Below, piece by piece: positions 30,617 to 38,966 of a DNA stretch of 64,000 nucleotides. This DNA comes from Falsiroseomonas sp051859025 (GTDB taxonomy: Bacteria > Pseudomonadota > Alphaproteobacteria > Acetobacterales > Acetobacteraceae): contig NZ_JBHYGL010000008.1 of NCBI RefSeq assembly GCF_051859025.1, positions 62,001-126,000 on the forward strand. Reading direction: 5' to 3'. Each line of letters begins with the position of its first letter. The first letter of the stretch is position 1. Both the position numbers and the translations under genes were made by a program. The notes beneath the pieces were generated by a model. It searched no databases. It had not been told where the DNA came from and worked only from the letters and a program-made list of their open reading frames with translations.

Positions 30617-33403
30617 ATGGCCACGCTGATCGGCGGCAACGCGGCGGAAACCCTCGCCGGCATCGGTGCCGACCACGACATCATCTTCGGCCAGGGCGGC
30701 GCGGATACGCTGGTCGGCGGCGCGGGGCGGGATACGCTGGCCGGCGGCGACGGCGATGACCTGATCCTCGGCGGGCTGGAGGCGGACCGGCTGAGCGGCG
30801 GCGCCGGCAACGATACCTTCCGCTTCGCCAGTGCCGCGGAGATGGCGGGCGACATCATCGGCGATGCGCGGCCCGGGGACAGGCTCGACCTGTCCTTCGC
30901 CGCCGGCTTCACCTTCATCGGCTCGGCCGCCTTCTCCGGCGCCGGCAATGAGATCCGCGCTGTCCGCGTGACGCTGGAGGATGGCACCGCCGCACTCAGC
31001 CTGCAGACCGCAGATGCGACGCTGACACTCGCCGGTGGCGTCTATGTCGCGCCGGCAGGCGGCGGGGTCTTCACCATCCTCGCCAACCGCGTGATGAACG
31101 GTACGGCCGGGGCGGACACGCTGGATGCCGCCGGCGGCGCCGATACGCTGCGAGCGCAGGGTGGCGACGATGTGGTGCGCATGGGACTCGCCGGCGGCGC
31201 CGCCTTCGGCCAGGACGGCGCGGACACGCTGCTCGGCCATTTCGGCACGGACCTGCTGAATGGCGGCGCAGGCGACGATATCATCAGCGGCGGCGACGGG
31301 GCGGATACGCTGCTGGGCTCCGACGGCGCGGACAGCCTCTCCGGCGGCGCGGGCGCCGACAGCATGAATGGCAATGCCGGCGCCGACACGGTGCTGGGCG
31401 GCGATGGCGATGACCGTCTGTCCGGCGGCACGGAGGCCGACCTGCTGGTGGGCGGCACCGGCGCCGACACGCTGATGGGCGATCTGGGCGACGATACGCT
31501 GGTGGCGGGCGATGCGGGCAGCGTGCTGAGCGGCAGCCGCGGCGCGGATCGGCTGGAAGCCGGCGCCGGCGCCGATACGCTCAGCGGCGGGTCCCATGAC
31601 GACCGCTTCGTCTTCGGCAGCCTCGATTCCTTCGGCGGCGACCTGATCACCGATGCCGAGGGCGGGGACCTCATCGACCTTTCCGCCATGGCGGGCTTCC
31701 TTCGCCTGGTGCGCGGCGGCTTCACCGGCCAGGCGGGGGAGGTGCTGGTGACCGGCACCGGCATCGCCATCGACATGGATGGCGACGCCATCGCCGACCG
31801 CCAGATCACCATCACCCAGCCGCGCGGCATCCTGTCCCTGGATGAGGTGACGCAAGGCAGCCTGGTATTCGGCTACAGCCTTCCCGTCACGCTGCCCGGA
31901 TCGGCGGCCGATGACCTGATCGTCGGCAGCAATGGCGCGGATGCGATCAGCGGCCAGGCGGGGCATGACACGCTGCTGGGCGGGTTTGGCGCCGATACGC
32001 TGTCCGGCGGCGCGGATTCCGACAAGCTGGTCGGCGGCGACGGCGCGGATCTGGTGCGGGGCGCCGAGGGGCGGGACCTGATCGTCGTCGGGGCCGGCGA
32101 TACGGTCAGCGGCGGTATCGGCGCGGATCGATTCGTCCTCGGCGAGATCGCGAGCGCGACCATCGCGGATTTCGCGCTGGGCGACGTGCTGGATCTCTCC
32201 TTCCTGTCGAGCCTGTCCTTTGTCGGCACCGCCGCCTTCTCCGGCATGGCGGGCGAGGTCCGGCTCTACCGGTTCGGGCTGGAGATCGACCGGGATGGCG
32301 ACGGGGTCGGCGAGACGTTCATCAATGTGGGCAACGGCGACTTCACCCTGGCAGAGACGGCGCCGGGAAGCCTCGTCTTCCAGGTCGCGCGGGCGTTGCG
32401 CAACGGGTCGGCCAATGGCGATCTGCTTGCCGGCACGGACGGCTACGACCATCTGCGAGGGCTCGGCGGCAATGACACGCTGACCGCAGGGGATGGCGAC
32501 CTGCTGCAAGGCGGCCTCGGTACCGACCGCTTCGCCATGACGATCACGCGCGTCTCCTCCACCCCCGTCACCGCCACCATCCTGGACCTGGCGGTGGGGG
32601 AGACCGTGGCGCTGGACTTCACGCGCCAGCAGGGCCTGACGTCAACGAACGTGCCGGTCTATCGCGGGCTGGACGGCTTCACGGGGTTCGAGGGCTGGCA
32701 GGTCGTGCTGCTGGACCATGTGTGGGTCGATGGCACCTACATCCTGAAGGGGCTCGCCATCGACAGCACCTCCGACCGGGTGGCGGACCACATCATCGAC
32801 CTCTCCGGCTTCAACGGCGCCTTCACCGCGACGGTGACGCAGACCGGCGCCTCGACCTTCACCCTGTCCCTGGTCGCGACAGGCACGGAGCACCTGCTGG
32901 TCGATGGCGATGCGGCCGCCAACACGCTCTCCTCCGGCACCGCCGGCGATACCCTTCGCGGCCAGGGCGGCGCGGATACGCTGCTGGGTGGCGACGGCGC
33001 GGATGCGCTGGATGGCGGCACGGGCAATGATTCGCTGGTTGGCGGCGCGGGCAACGACGTGCTGTTCGGCAGTTCGGGCACGGATCGGATGACCGGGGGA
33101 GAGGGGCCCGACACCTTCTTCTTCAATGCCCCGCATTCGCGCCCCGGCGCGCTGCGTGACGTGATCACCGACTTCGATGCCGATGACGGGGACGTCATCG
33201 ACCTGCGCCGGATCGATGCGAACCCCGATATCGACGGTCGCCAGCCCTTCGCCTTCATCGGCGACGCCGCCTTCACTCACGGGGGTCAGGCGCGCTACGC
33301 GAACGGGCTGCTCCAGCTGGACTGGACCGGCGATGGCGTGGCCGATTTCGAGGTCGAGCTTCTGGGCGCGCCCACCCTGCCGGAGGCGCATCTGCTGGCG
33401 TGA
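30617..33403 (+). CDS. Secreted RTX (haemolysin-type calcium-binding repeat) protein
   Basis: A 928-residue acidic protein made of Gly/Asp nonapeptide repeats (GGxGxDxLx) in blocks at about residues 6-70, 165-330, 430-495, 600-635 and 765-840. The spacer regions are beta-rich and contain recurring FIGSAAFSG / FVGTAAFSG / FIGDAAF segments. No N-terminal signal and no catalytic domain are visible; the C-terminus (FIGDAAFTHGGQARYANGLL) resembles the type I secretion end of serralysin-type proteins. Export through a type I system followed by Ca2+-driven folding is inferred; no such transporter lies in the window. It may be a surface-layer, adhesion or matrix protein. Confidence 0.88.
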   Translation: MATLIGGNAAETLAGIGADHDIIFGQGGADTLVGGAGRDTLAGGDGDDLILGGLEADRLSGGAGNDTFRFASAAEMAGDIIGDARPGDRLDLSFAAGFTFIGSAAFSGAGNEIRAVRVTLEDGTAALSLQTADATLTLAGGVYVAPAGGGVFTILANRVMNGTAGADTLDAAGGADTLRAQGGDDVVRMGLAGGAAFGQDGADTLLGHFGTDLLNGGAGDDIISGGDGADTLLGSDGADSLSGGAGADSMNGNAGADTVLGGDGDDRLSGGTEADLLVGGTGADTLMGDLGDDTLVAGDAGSVLSGSRGADRLEAGAGADTLSGGSHDDRFVFGSLDSFGGDLITDAEGGDLIDLSAMAGFLRLVRGGFTGQAGEVLVTGTGIAIDMDGDAIADRQITITQPRGILSLDEVTQGSLVFGYSLPVTLPGSAADDLIVGSNGADAISGQAGHDTLLGGFGADTLSGGADSDKLVGGDGADLVRGAEGRDLIVVGAGDTVSGGIGADRFVLGEIASATIADFALGDVLDLSFLSSLSFVGTAAFSGMAGEVRLYRFGLEIDRDGDGVGETFINVGNGDFTLAETAPGSLVFQVARALRNGSANGDLLAGTDGYDHLRGLGGNDTLTAGDGDLLQGGLGTDRFAMTITRVSSTPVTATILDLAVGETVALDFTRQQGLTSTNVPVYRGLDGFTGFEGWQVVLLDHVWVDGTYILKGLAIDSTSDRVADHIIDLSGFNGAFTATVTQTGASTFTLSLVATGTEHLLVDGDAAANTLSSGTAGDTLRGQGGADTLLGGDGADALDGGTGNDSLVGGAGNDVLFGSSGTDRMTGGEGPDTFFFNAPHSRPGALRDVITDFDADDGDVIDLRRIDANPDIDGRQPFAFIGDAAFTHGGQARYANGLLQLDWTGDGVADFEVELLGAPTLPEAHLLA

Positions 33404-33411
33404 TGCGCGCC

Positions 33412-33437
33412 CCCGGCCCCTGGTCGCGGGGGCCGGG
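33412..33437. terminator. Hairpin between the convergent RTX and minE genes
   Basis: Perfect 9-base arms (33412-33420 and 33429-33437) enclose an 8-base loop, just after the RTX stop codon. There is no T-tract; a role in ending RTX transcription is likely but unproven. Confidence 0.5.
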
Positions 33438-33446
33438 CCGTTGCCC

Positions 33447-33517
33447 TCAGGCGCTTGCGCGCCGGGAGGCTTCAGGCGCTTGCGCGCCGGGAGGCTTCAG
33501 GCGCTTGCGCGCCGGGC
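33447..33517. repeat. 25-bp tandem repeat overlapping the 3' end of minE
   Basis: Two full units (33447-33471, 33472-33496) and most of a third (33497-33517) are near identical. The third contains the last codons of minE and its TGA, so the other two are duplications of the gene's end lying after the stop. Confidence 0.85.
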
Positions 33518-33787
33518 CGCCTGCGCGGGCGGGCCGGGCAGGTCGATCTCGATCGCCAGGGTGGACATGTCCCCGCCCCGGTCGAGCGAGACATTCACCC
33601 GCCCCGGATCGATCGACACATACCGCGCCACCACGGCCACGATCTCCTGCTGCAGCTTCGGCAGGAAATCCTCCCGCGTCCGGCCGATGCGCTCATGCGC
33701 CAGAACGATCTGCAGCCGCTCCTTCGCCTGGGATGCCGTTGCCGGCTCCGGCTTGCGGCTGCGGAAGATGTCCGCGAGCCAGCTCAT
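33497..33787 (-). CDS. minE: Cell division topological specificity factor MinE
   Basis: A 96-residue protein that binds MinD and stimulates its ATPase, driving Min oscillation so that MinCD is kept from midcell. The N-terminal amphipathic membrane-binding part (MSWLADIFRSRK) is followed by the MinD-interaction helix (AKERLQIVLAHERIG) and the beta-sheet dimer domain (VSLDRGGDMSTLAIEIDLP). ATG 33787 overlaps minD by 4 bp, as expected for minCDE. Its 3' end is duplicated downstream in a 25-bp tandem array. Confidence 0.95.
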   Translation of the reverse strand: MSWLADIFRSRKPEPATASQAKERLQIVLAHERIGRTREDFLPKLQQEIVAVVARYVSIDPGRVNVSLDRGGDMSTLAIEIDLPGPPAQAARRASA

Positions 33788-34602
33788 GCCGCCCTCCCCC
33801 CGAACAGGCGTGAGAAGATGCCCTTCTTCGCGGGTTCCAGGAACCGGTGCTCCACCTTCTCGCCCAGGAAGCGGGAGACCGCATCCTTGTAGGCCTGACC
33901 GGCGACGCTTTCCTGGTCCATGATCACGGGGTTGCCCGTGTTGGACGCCTTCAGCACGCTCTCGCTTTCCGGGATCACGCCGAGCAGCGGGATGGCCAGG
34001 ATCTCCCGGATGTCGTCGAGCTTCAGCATCTCCCCCTTCTCGACCCGGGCGGGGTCGTAGCGGGTGACCAGCAGGTGTTCCTTCACCGGGTCGCGCTTCT
34101 CCTCCGCCCGGCGGGACTTGGATTGCAGCACGCCGAGGATGCGGTCGCTGTCGCGCACCGACGACACTTCGGGGTTCGTCACCACGATCGCCTGGTCCGC
34201 GAAATAGAGCGCCATGAGCGCACCCTTCTCGATTCCCGCGGGGCTGTCGCAGAGGATGTAGTCGTTGTCCTTCGACAACTCCTCGATGATCTTGCCGACG
34301 CCTTCCTTGGTCAGCGCGTCCTTGTCCCGGGTCTGGGAGGCGGGGAGGATCTGCAGGCAATCCACGCGCTTGTCGCGGATCAGCGCCTGGTTCAGCCGGG
34401 CTTCGCCGCTGATGACGTTGACGATGTCGAACACCACGCGGCGCTCGACGCCCATGATGAGGTCGAGGTTGCGCAGGCCGACGTCGAAGTCGATGACCAC
34501 CGTCCTCTTGCCCCGCTGCGCGAGGCCCGTGGCGAAGGCGGCGGATGACGTGGTCTTGCCCACCCCTCCCTTGCCCGATGTGACGACGATGACTTCCGCC
34601 AT
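33784..34602 (-). CDS. minD: Septum site-determining ATPase MinD
   Basis: A 272-residue ParA/MinD ATPase that binds the membrane in the ATP form and recruits MinC. The deviant Walker A motif is SGKGGVGKTT, switch regions DFDVGLRNLD and DSPAGIEKGA are intact, and the C-terminal amphipathic membrane-targeting helix is KKGIFSRLFGG. The frame extends to 34650, but ATG 34602 starts at the conserved MAEVIVVTSGKGG. It lies 65 bases after minC and overlaps minE. Confidence 0.97.
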   Translation of the reverse strand: MAEVIVVTSGKGGVGKTTSSAAFATGLAQRGKRTVVIDFDVGLRNLDLIMGVERRVVFDIVNVISGEARLNQALIRDKRVDCLQILPASQTRDKDALTKEGVGKIIEELSKDNDYILCDSPAGIEKGALMALYFADQAIVVTNPEVSSVRDSDRILGVLQSKSRRAEEKRDPVKEHLLVTRYDPARVEKGEMLKLDDIREILAIPLLGVIPESESVLKASNTGNPVIMDQESVAGQAYKDAVSRFLGEKVEHRFLEPAKKGIFSRLFGGRAA

Positions 34603-34667
34603 GCTGACCCCCTGCCCTTCTTCACCCGGCGCGCCGCGGGGCGCTGCCAACTTGACCGAAAACCCGC

Positions 34668-35456
34668 TCAGCCGAGCGGGTCGAACCGCATATGCTCGCC
34701 GACCAGCCTGGCCATGACGGCCTTGCCGATCGGTGCTTCCCCGAGCCCTTCCCGCACCGCGTAGTAGCCGGCGATGGAGACGAGTTCGGGGTCGAAATGC
34801 TGCGCGAAGACGCGCGCTTCCGCATTGTCCTGCCCGCCGGCGATGGCGCGGCCCAGGAGGCGGCCATAGACGTGGATGTTGCCATCCGCGATCACTTCCG
34901 CCCCCCGGTTCACCGTGCCGACGATGATGAGGTCCGTGCCCTGCGCCCAGATGCGCTGGCCCGCGCGGACGGGCTGGTCGATCACCATGGCGGCCTGGGC
35001 GATGCCCTGGGGCTGCGGTTCCGGGGCGGGTGCCGGTGGGGGCGGGGGTGCCTGGTAGACGGGCGGCGCCGGTACTGCGGCGGAAGGGGGCGCCAGCGGC
35101 ACCTCCTCCTCCTTCCCGCCGACCATGCGCAGCGGCGGCAGGCCGGCGCCCTGGGCGGCGACGCGCATTTCCGGCGTGCCACCGACGGTGCCGATGGGCA
35201 CGATCTCGATGGCGCGGAGCTGCTGCACCAGGCCGGCGAAGTCGACCTCATGCGGGCGGGCCTGGATGTCGTCCAGTCCGACCACGATGGGGGCGAAGCG
35301 CAGGAAGCCGGGCGCGCGGCGGAACTGGTCCCCCAGCGCGGGCACCACGGCCTCCACACGATGATCCAGCAGCCGCATCACCAGCAGATTGAAATTGGCC
35401 CCGCGCAGCCTGAAGGGCTCGAGGCGCGGCGCGGAAGGGCTGGGCGCGAAGGACAT
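34668..35456 (-). CDS. minC: Septum site-determining protein MinC
   Basis: A 262-residue FtsZ polymerisation inhibitor. The N-terminal domain (FRLRGANFNLLVMRLL) is joined by a proline-rich linker (about residues 120-150) to the C-terminal right-handed beta-helix, which carries MinD-binding and dimer features: QRIWAQGTDLIIVGTVNRGAEV, DGNIHVYGRLLGRAIAGG and ARVFAQHFDPELVSIAGYY. ATG 35456 opens MSFAPSPSAPRLEPF; the longer frame to 35567 is less plausible. It is first in minC-minD-minE. Confidence 0.95.
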   Translation of the reverse strand: MSFAPSPSAPRLEPFRLRGANFNLLVMRLLDHRVEAVVPALGDQFRRAPGFLRFAPIVVGLDDIQARPHEVDFAGLVQQLRAIEIVPIGTVGGTPEMRVAAQGAGLPPLRMVGGKEEEVPLAPPSAAVPAPPVYQAPPPPPAPAPEPQPQGIAQAAMVIDQPVRAGQRIWAQGTDLIIVGTVNRGAEVIADGNIHVYGRLLGRAIAGGQDNAEARVFAQHFDPELVSIAGYYAVREGLGEAPIGKAVMARLVGEHMRFDPLG

Positions 35457-35628
35457 CGCGGCGGGGGGTTCCTCTGGACAGGGGGCCAGGCGCCGGGGGG
35501 CAGCGCGCGGCCATCCCCACCCTATAGCCGCGCCCCCGGGCGGAGCGAAGCCTTCTCGCGCCGCCATGACGGAATAGAGACGATAGGCGCGCGATCTTCA
35601 CACGCGCCCTGAGGTGCGAATCGGGCGG

Positions 35629-36594
35629 TCAGCCCGGCCGGATACCAAGCTCCCGCACCAGCCCGCCCCATTTCGCGACCTCGATCGCCAGATGGGCGCG
35701 CGCTGCCTCCGGCGAGGGATCGGCGAAGGCATCGACGCCGGCGGCCGCCAGCCTGGCCTGCACGCCAGGGTCCCGCAGCGCCCGGGCCGCCGCATCGGCG
35801 ATGGGGCGCAGCACGGCGTCCGGCGTATTGGCCGGCGCATACATCGCCTGCCAGGCGGAGGCGTCGTAGCCCGTGACACCCGCTTCCGCGAGGGTCGGCA
35901 GTTGCGGCAGCATGGTCGAACGCTGCGCACTGGTGACGGCCAGGCCGCGCACCCGCCCATCGGCCATCAGCGGGCCGAGCAGCGTCTGGCTGTCGATCAT
36001 GAAGTCCACGCGCCCGGCCGTCAGGTCCGCCACCGCCTGCGGCGTGCCGCGATAGGGCACCACGGTGAAGTTGGCGCCCGTCAGCTTGCGGAGCAGTTCG
36101 GCCGCGAGGTGCGACGACGCACCGATCCCCGCCGTGCCGAAATTCGCCTCCCCGTTCCGGGACCGCAGCCAGGCGAGGAAGCTGGGCACATCGGTGGCCG
36201 GCACGCCGGGATGGACGGCCACCACGAAGGGCTGGCGCGTCACCAGGGCGACGGGCGCGAAGCTCGTGATGGGGTCGAAGGGGAAGTTGCTGTAGAGCGC
36301 CGCCATCGCGGAATGCCCGACGCTTCCGACCAGGATGGTGTTCCCGTCCGGTGCCGCGCGCGCCACGGTGGTGGCGCCGATGGTGCTGCCCGCGCCGCCC
36401 TGGTTGTCGATCACCAGCGGCCGGCCGAGCGTGATGGTCATGTGCTCCGCCAGGATGCGCGCCACCACATCGGTCAGGCCGCCAACCGCGAAGGCGACCA
36501 CCACGCGGAGCGGCCGCGGCGCCTGCGCCAGCGCGCCGCGCGCCAGCAGCGGCGTCGCCAATGATCCCAGAACCAGTCGGCGCGACAACGTCAT
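35629..36594 (-). CDS. Bug-family periplasmic receptor (tripartite tricarboxylate transporter)
   Basis: A 321-residue receptor with a signal peptide (SRRLVLGSLATPLLARGALA) and the Bug pattern PRPLRVVVAFAVGGLTDVVAR, IDNQGGAGSTIGA, ANFGTAGIGASSHLAAELL and VVPYRGTPQAVADLTAGRVDFM. No TctA or TctB permease is beside it. ATG 36594 gives a standard signal; the frame also permits 36630. It lies downstream of minC's promoter region and is divergent from the NMT1-like binding protein, with 75 bases between starts. Confidence 0.92.
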   Translation of the reverse strand: MTLSRRLVLGSLATPLLARGALAQAPRPLRVVVAFAVGGLTDVVARILAEHMTITLGRPLVIDNQGGAGSTIGATTVARAAPDGNTILVGSVGHSAMAALYSNFPFDPITSFAPVALVTRQPFVVAVHPGVPATDVPSFLAWLRSRNGEANFGTAGIGASSHLAAELLRKLTGANFTVVPYRGTPQAVADLTAGRVDFMIDSQTLLGPLMADGRVRGLAVTSAQRSTMLPQLPTLAEAGVTGYDASAWQAMYAPANTPDAVLRPIADAAARALRDPGVQARLAAAGVDAFADPSPEAARAHLAIEVAKWGGLVRELGIRPG

Positions 36595-36669
36595 CAGGGG
36601 GGTCCCTCTTCTCCGGCAGGCCGCAATCATGTCACATCGCGCGAAGTCTTACAGCCGGAGCACGGGCCC

Positions 36670-37572
36670 ATGAACACCATCACGCTGCAGGAGCCCTTCC
36701 GCGCCCTGTTCTACACGCCCTTCTACGCCGCGATCGCCCGCGGCGATTTCGCCGCCGCCGGCGTCGATGTCACGCTCATCACGGTGGGGGAGCCCGATCG
36801 CGCGGTGGCGAACCTGCTGTCCGGCGCGGCGCACATGGCCTGGTCCGGCCCGATGCGCGTGATCCGCGACCATGCCGCGAATCCGGACAGCCCGCTGGTC
36901 AGCTTCGGCGCGGTGGTGATGAAGGACCCCTTCCTGCTGGTCGGGCGCGGGCCGAAGCCCGGCTTCACGCTGCGCGACCTGCGCACCCATTCGCTGGGCG
37001 TGGTGAGCGAGGTGCCGACCCCTTGGTGGTGCCTGCAGCGGGACCTGCTGGAGGCGGGGATCGACCCGGCGGGGCTGGAGACGGTGCAGGGCCGGACCAT
37101 GGCGGAGAATGCCGATGCGGTGGCGGCCGGCACGCTCGGCCTGGCGCAGGTGTTCGAGCCTTTCGCGACGATGGCGGAGGCGAAGGGCTGCGCGGTGTGG
37201 CATGCGCAGGCGGATCGGGGCCCGACATCCTACACCGCCTTCTACGCGACGCGCGCCATCCTGGCGAAACGCCGACCCGCCATCCTCGGCATGATCCGCG
37301 GCCTGGCTTCCATGCAGCGCTGGCTGCAGGGCAGCGATGCCGCGACCATTGCCGCGACGGTCGCGCCCTTCTTCGCGGGCATGGACCGCGCGACGCTGGA
37401 AGGCGGCATCGCGCGCTACAGGAAGCTCGGCCTCTGGGCGCCGACCCCATTCTTCCCGCGCGACGCCTATGAATCGCTGGAAGCCTCCATGCTGCGCGCG
37501 GGCGCCATTCCCGCCGCGCCAGGCTATGATGCCTGCATCGACAACGCCGTGGTGCAGGAGGCGCTGGGGTGA
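36670..37572 (+). CDS. NMT1/THI5-like (SsuA-type) substrate-binding protein without a signal peptide
   Basis: A 300-residue periplasmic-binding-protein-like fold: it begins directly at ITLQEPFRALFYTPFYAAIARGDF, the usual first strand of the mature SsuA/THI5 proteins, with no leader. It continues with a FGAVVMKDPFLLVGR segment and a hinge region. In these families the protein delivers sulphonates, nitrate or thiamin precursors, or has become an enzyme. The lack of a leader suggests a cytosolic role or a missed upstream start; none is visible. It overlaps a 4HBT thioesterase by 4 bp. Confidence 0.75.
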   Translation: MNTITLQEPFRALFYTPFYAAIARGDFAAAGVDVTLITVGEPDRAVANLLSGAAHMAWSGPMRVIRDHAANPDSPLVSFGAVVMKDPFLLVGRGPKPGFTLRDLRTHSLGVVSEVPTPWWCLQRDLLEAGIDPAGLETVQGRTMAENADAVAAGTLGLAQVFEPFATMAEAKGCAVWHAQADRGPTSYTAFYATRAILAKRRPAILGMIRGLASMQRWLQGSDAATIAATVAPFFAGMDRATLEGGIARYRKLGLWAPTPFFPRDAYESLEASMLRAGAIPAAPGYDACIDNAVVQEALG

Positions 37573-38027
37573 CGAAGGCGCTGCCGACCCGCGCGGATTA
37601 CCGCTTCTTCCTGCCCATCCCGACACGCTGGATGGACAACGACATCTACGGCCACGTCAACAACGTGACCTACTACAGCTATTTCGACACGGTGGTGGCG
37701 CGCTTCCTGCTGGGGGAAGGCGCCATCAACCTGGTGGACAGCCCCGTCATCGGCGTGGTGGTGGAAACGCAGTGCCGCTTCCACGCCCCCATCGCCTTCC
37801 CGGAGGAGATCACCGCCGGGCTGCGCGTGGAACGCCTGGGCAATACCTCCATCCGCTACGGCATCGGCATCTTCAAGGCCGAGGAAGAGACGGCGAGCGC
37901 GGAGGGGCATTTTGTCCATGTCTATGTGGACCGCGCCACGCAGCGCCGGCCCACGCCGCTTCCCGACCGGCTTCGTCAGGCTGCGTCGGGAATTCTCGTT
38001 ACTGGGATTGTTGATACCAACCGATAG
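37569..38027 (+). CDS. 4HBT-superfamily thioesterase
   Basis: A 152-residue hot-dog-fold acyl-CoA thioesterase. The catalytic loop is RWMDNDIYGHVNNVTYY with the conserved Asp and the His-Val-Asn-Asn turn, followed by ETQCRFHAPIAFPEEI and GNTSIRYGIGIF strands. The start is GTG at 37569, overlapping the previous stop by 4 bp, so it is coupled to the NMT1-like gene. It likely hydrolyses a medium-chain or aryl acyl-CoA. A hairpin follows the stop codon. Confidence 0.9.
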   Translation: MTKALPTRADYRFFLPIPTRWMDNDIYGHVNNVTYYSYFDTVVARFLLGEGAINLVDSPVIGVVVETQCRFHAPIAFPEEITAGLRVERLGNTSIRYGIGIFKAEEETASAEGHFVHVYVDRATQRRPTPLPDRLRQAASGILVTGIVDTNR

Positions 38028-38047
38028 TTGCAGCACCCCCTGCAACT
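38026..38047. terminator. Hairpin after the thioesterase gene
   Basis: Perfect 8-base arms (AGTTGCAG and its complement) enclose a 6-base loop and begin within the TAG stop codon. There is no T-tract; a terminator role is likely. Confidence 0.5.
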
Positions 38048-38099
38048 CGCCTAGGGTCGCCAGCAGCATGGGAGAATGCGCCGTGGCAGGCGGGCGGGC

Positions 38100-38927
38100 A
38101 TGAGCATCATCGGGACGCAGCCGGCCTGGCGCCTCGGCAGCCGCACGGCCATGCCGCCGGGGGAAGCGATCCTCGGCATCCGCGCCCTGCCCTACCGCGC
38201 CGAGGGCCAGCCCGGCATGCTGCCCCCGGTGGCGGGGCTGGTGATGAAGGCCATCGGCATCATCGGCGCGCGGACGGCCTGGGATGCGGCATCGGGCCAG
38301 ATGCGCTTCACGGATCTGCCGCCCGGCCCCCGCCGCATCCTGGTCACGGACCCCGATCGCCGCTACCTGCCCGCGGCCGTGATGGTGGAGGTGCCGGACC
38401 GCTACCCCCAGCGCCCCACCGCCGGCGGACCGCCCATCCCGGTACCGCCGCACCCCGTGCGCCGCACCATCCTGCTGCGCCCGGCGCCCGCTCGCGCCAT
38501 CCCGACGGGCATGACGGCCGTGATCGGCACGCTGCGCGATGCGGCGGGACGCGGCATCGCCCTGGCCCGCCTGGCCGCCAGCACCGATGCCGGCCTGATG
38601 CGCGTCGTGACCTGGACGGATGAGGCCGGCGGCTTCGCGCTGGTGCTGCCGGACAGCGAGGCCGGGTCCCCCCCCGCCACCTGCATCCTGGCCGTGCATA
38701 CCCCCGTGGCAAGGCTGGCCGCTGCCCTCGCGGCCGATCCGCTCGGCGCGCTGCCCGCGGACCTCGACCAGCAGGATCCGGACGGGCCGCACAGCCAGTT
38801 CGACCGCCGCGCCGTCGCCACCCTCGCCCCCGATGGCTCGGTGGCGGGGGCGCCTCCGGGGGCGCCTCCGGGGGCGCTGCCGCTTCGCCCGGGCCGCACC
38901 GTTCGCTGGGATCTCCTCGCTCCCTGA
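38100..38927 (+). CDS. Unknown protein, probable beta-rich modules
   Basis: A 275-residue protein without a signal peptide or membrane helix, and no domain that can be named with confidence. Strings such as GIIGARTAWDAASGQMRFTDLPPGPRR and AVIGTLRDAAGRGI followed by ALVLPD suggest two carboxypeptidase-regulatory-like beta modules, the first around residues 55-110 and the second around 140-190. Near the end a GAPPG repeat comes from a 12-bp tandem repeat at about 38850-38885. It stands alone upstream of the P-type ATPase with a 39-base gap. Confidence 0.55.
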   Translation: MSIIGTQPAWRLGSRTAMPPGEAILGIRALPYRAEGQPGMLPPVAGLVMKAIGIIGARTAWDAASGQMRFTDLPPGPRRILVTDPDRRYLPAAVMVEVPDRYPQRPTAGGPPIPVPPHPVRRTILLRPAPARAIPTGMTAVIGTLRDAAGRGIALARLAASTDAGLMRVVTWTDEAGGFALVLPDSEAGSPPATCILAVHTPVARLAAALAADPLGALPADLDQQDPDGPHSQFDRRAVATLAPDGSVAGAPPGAPPGALPLRPGRTVRWDLLAP

Positions 38928-38966
38928 GGGCTGGACAGCCGCTCCATCCGGCGCGACGCATGGACC

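Noticed and set aside
30560..32509. Minus-strand 649-codon frame opposite the RTX gene
   Set aside because: It mirrors the Gly/Asp repeats and has no independent support.
33447..33517. CRISPR-like array
   Set aside because: The units are directly adjacent with no spacers and derive from the minE end.
35640..36594. TctAB permease genes for the Bug receptors
   Set aside because: No membrane genes of that type are near either receptor; they are orphans in this window.
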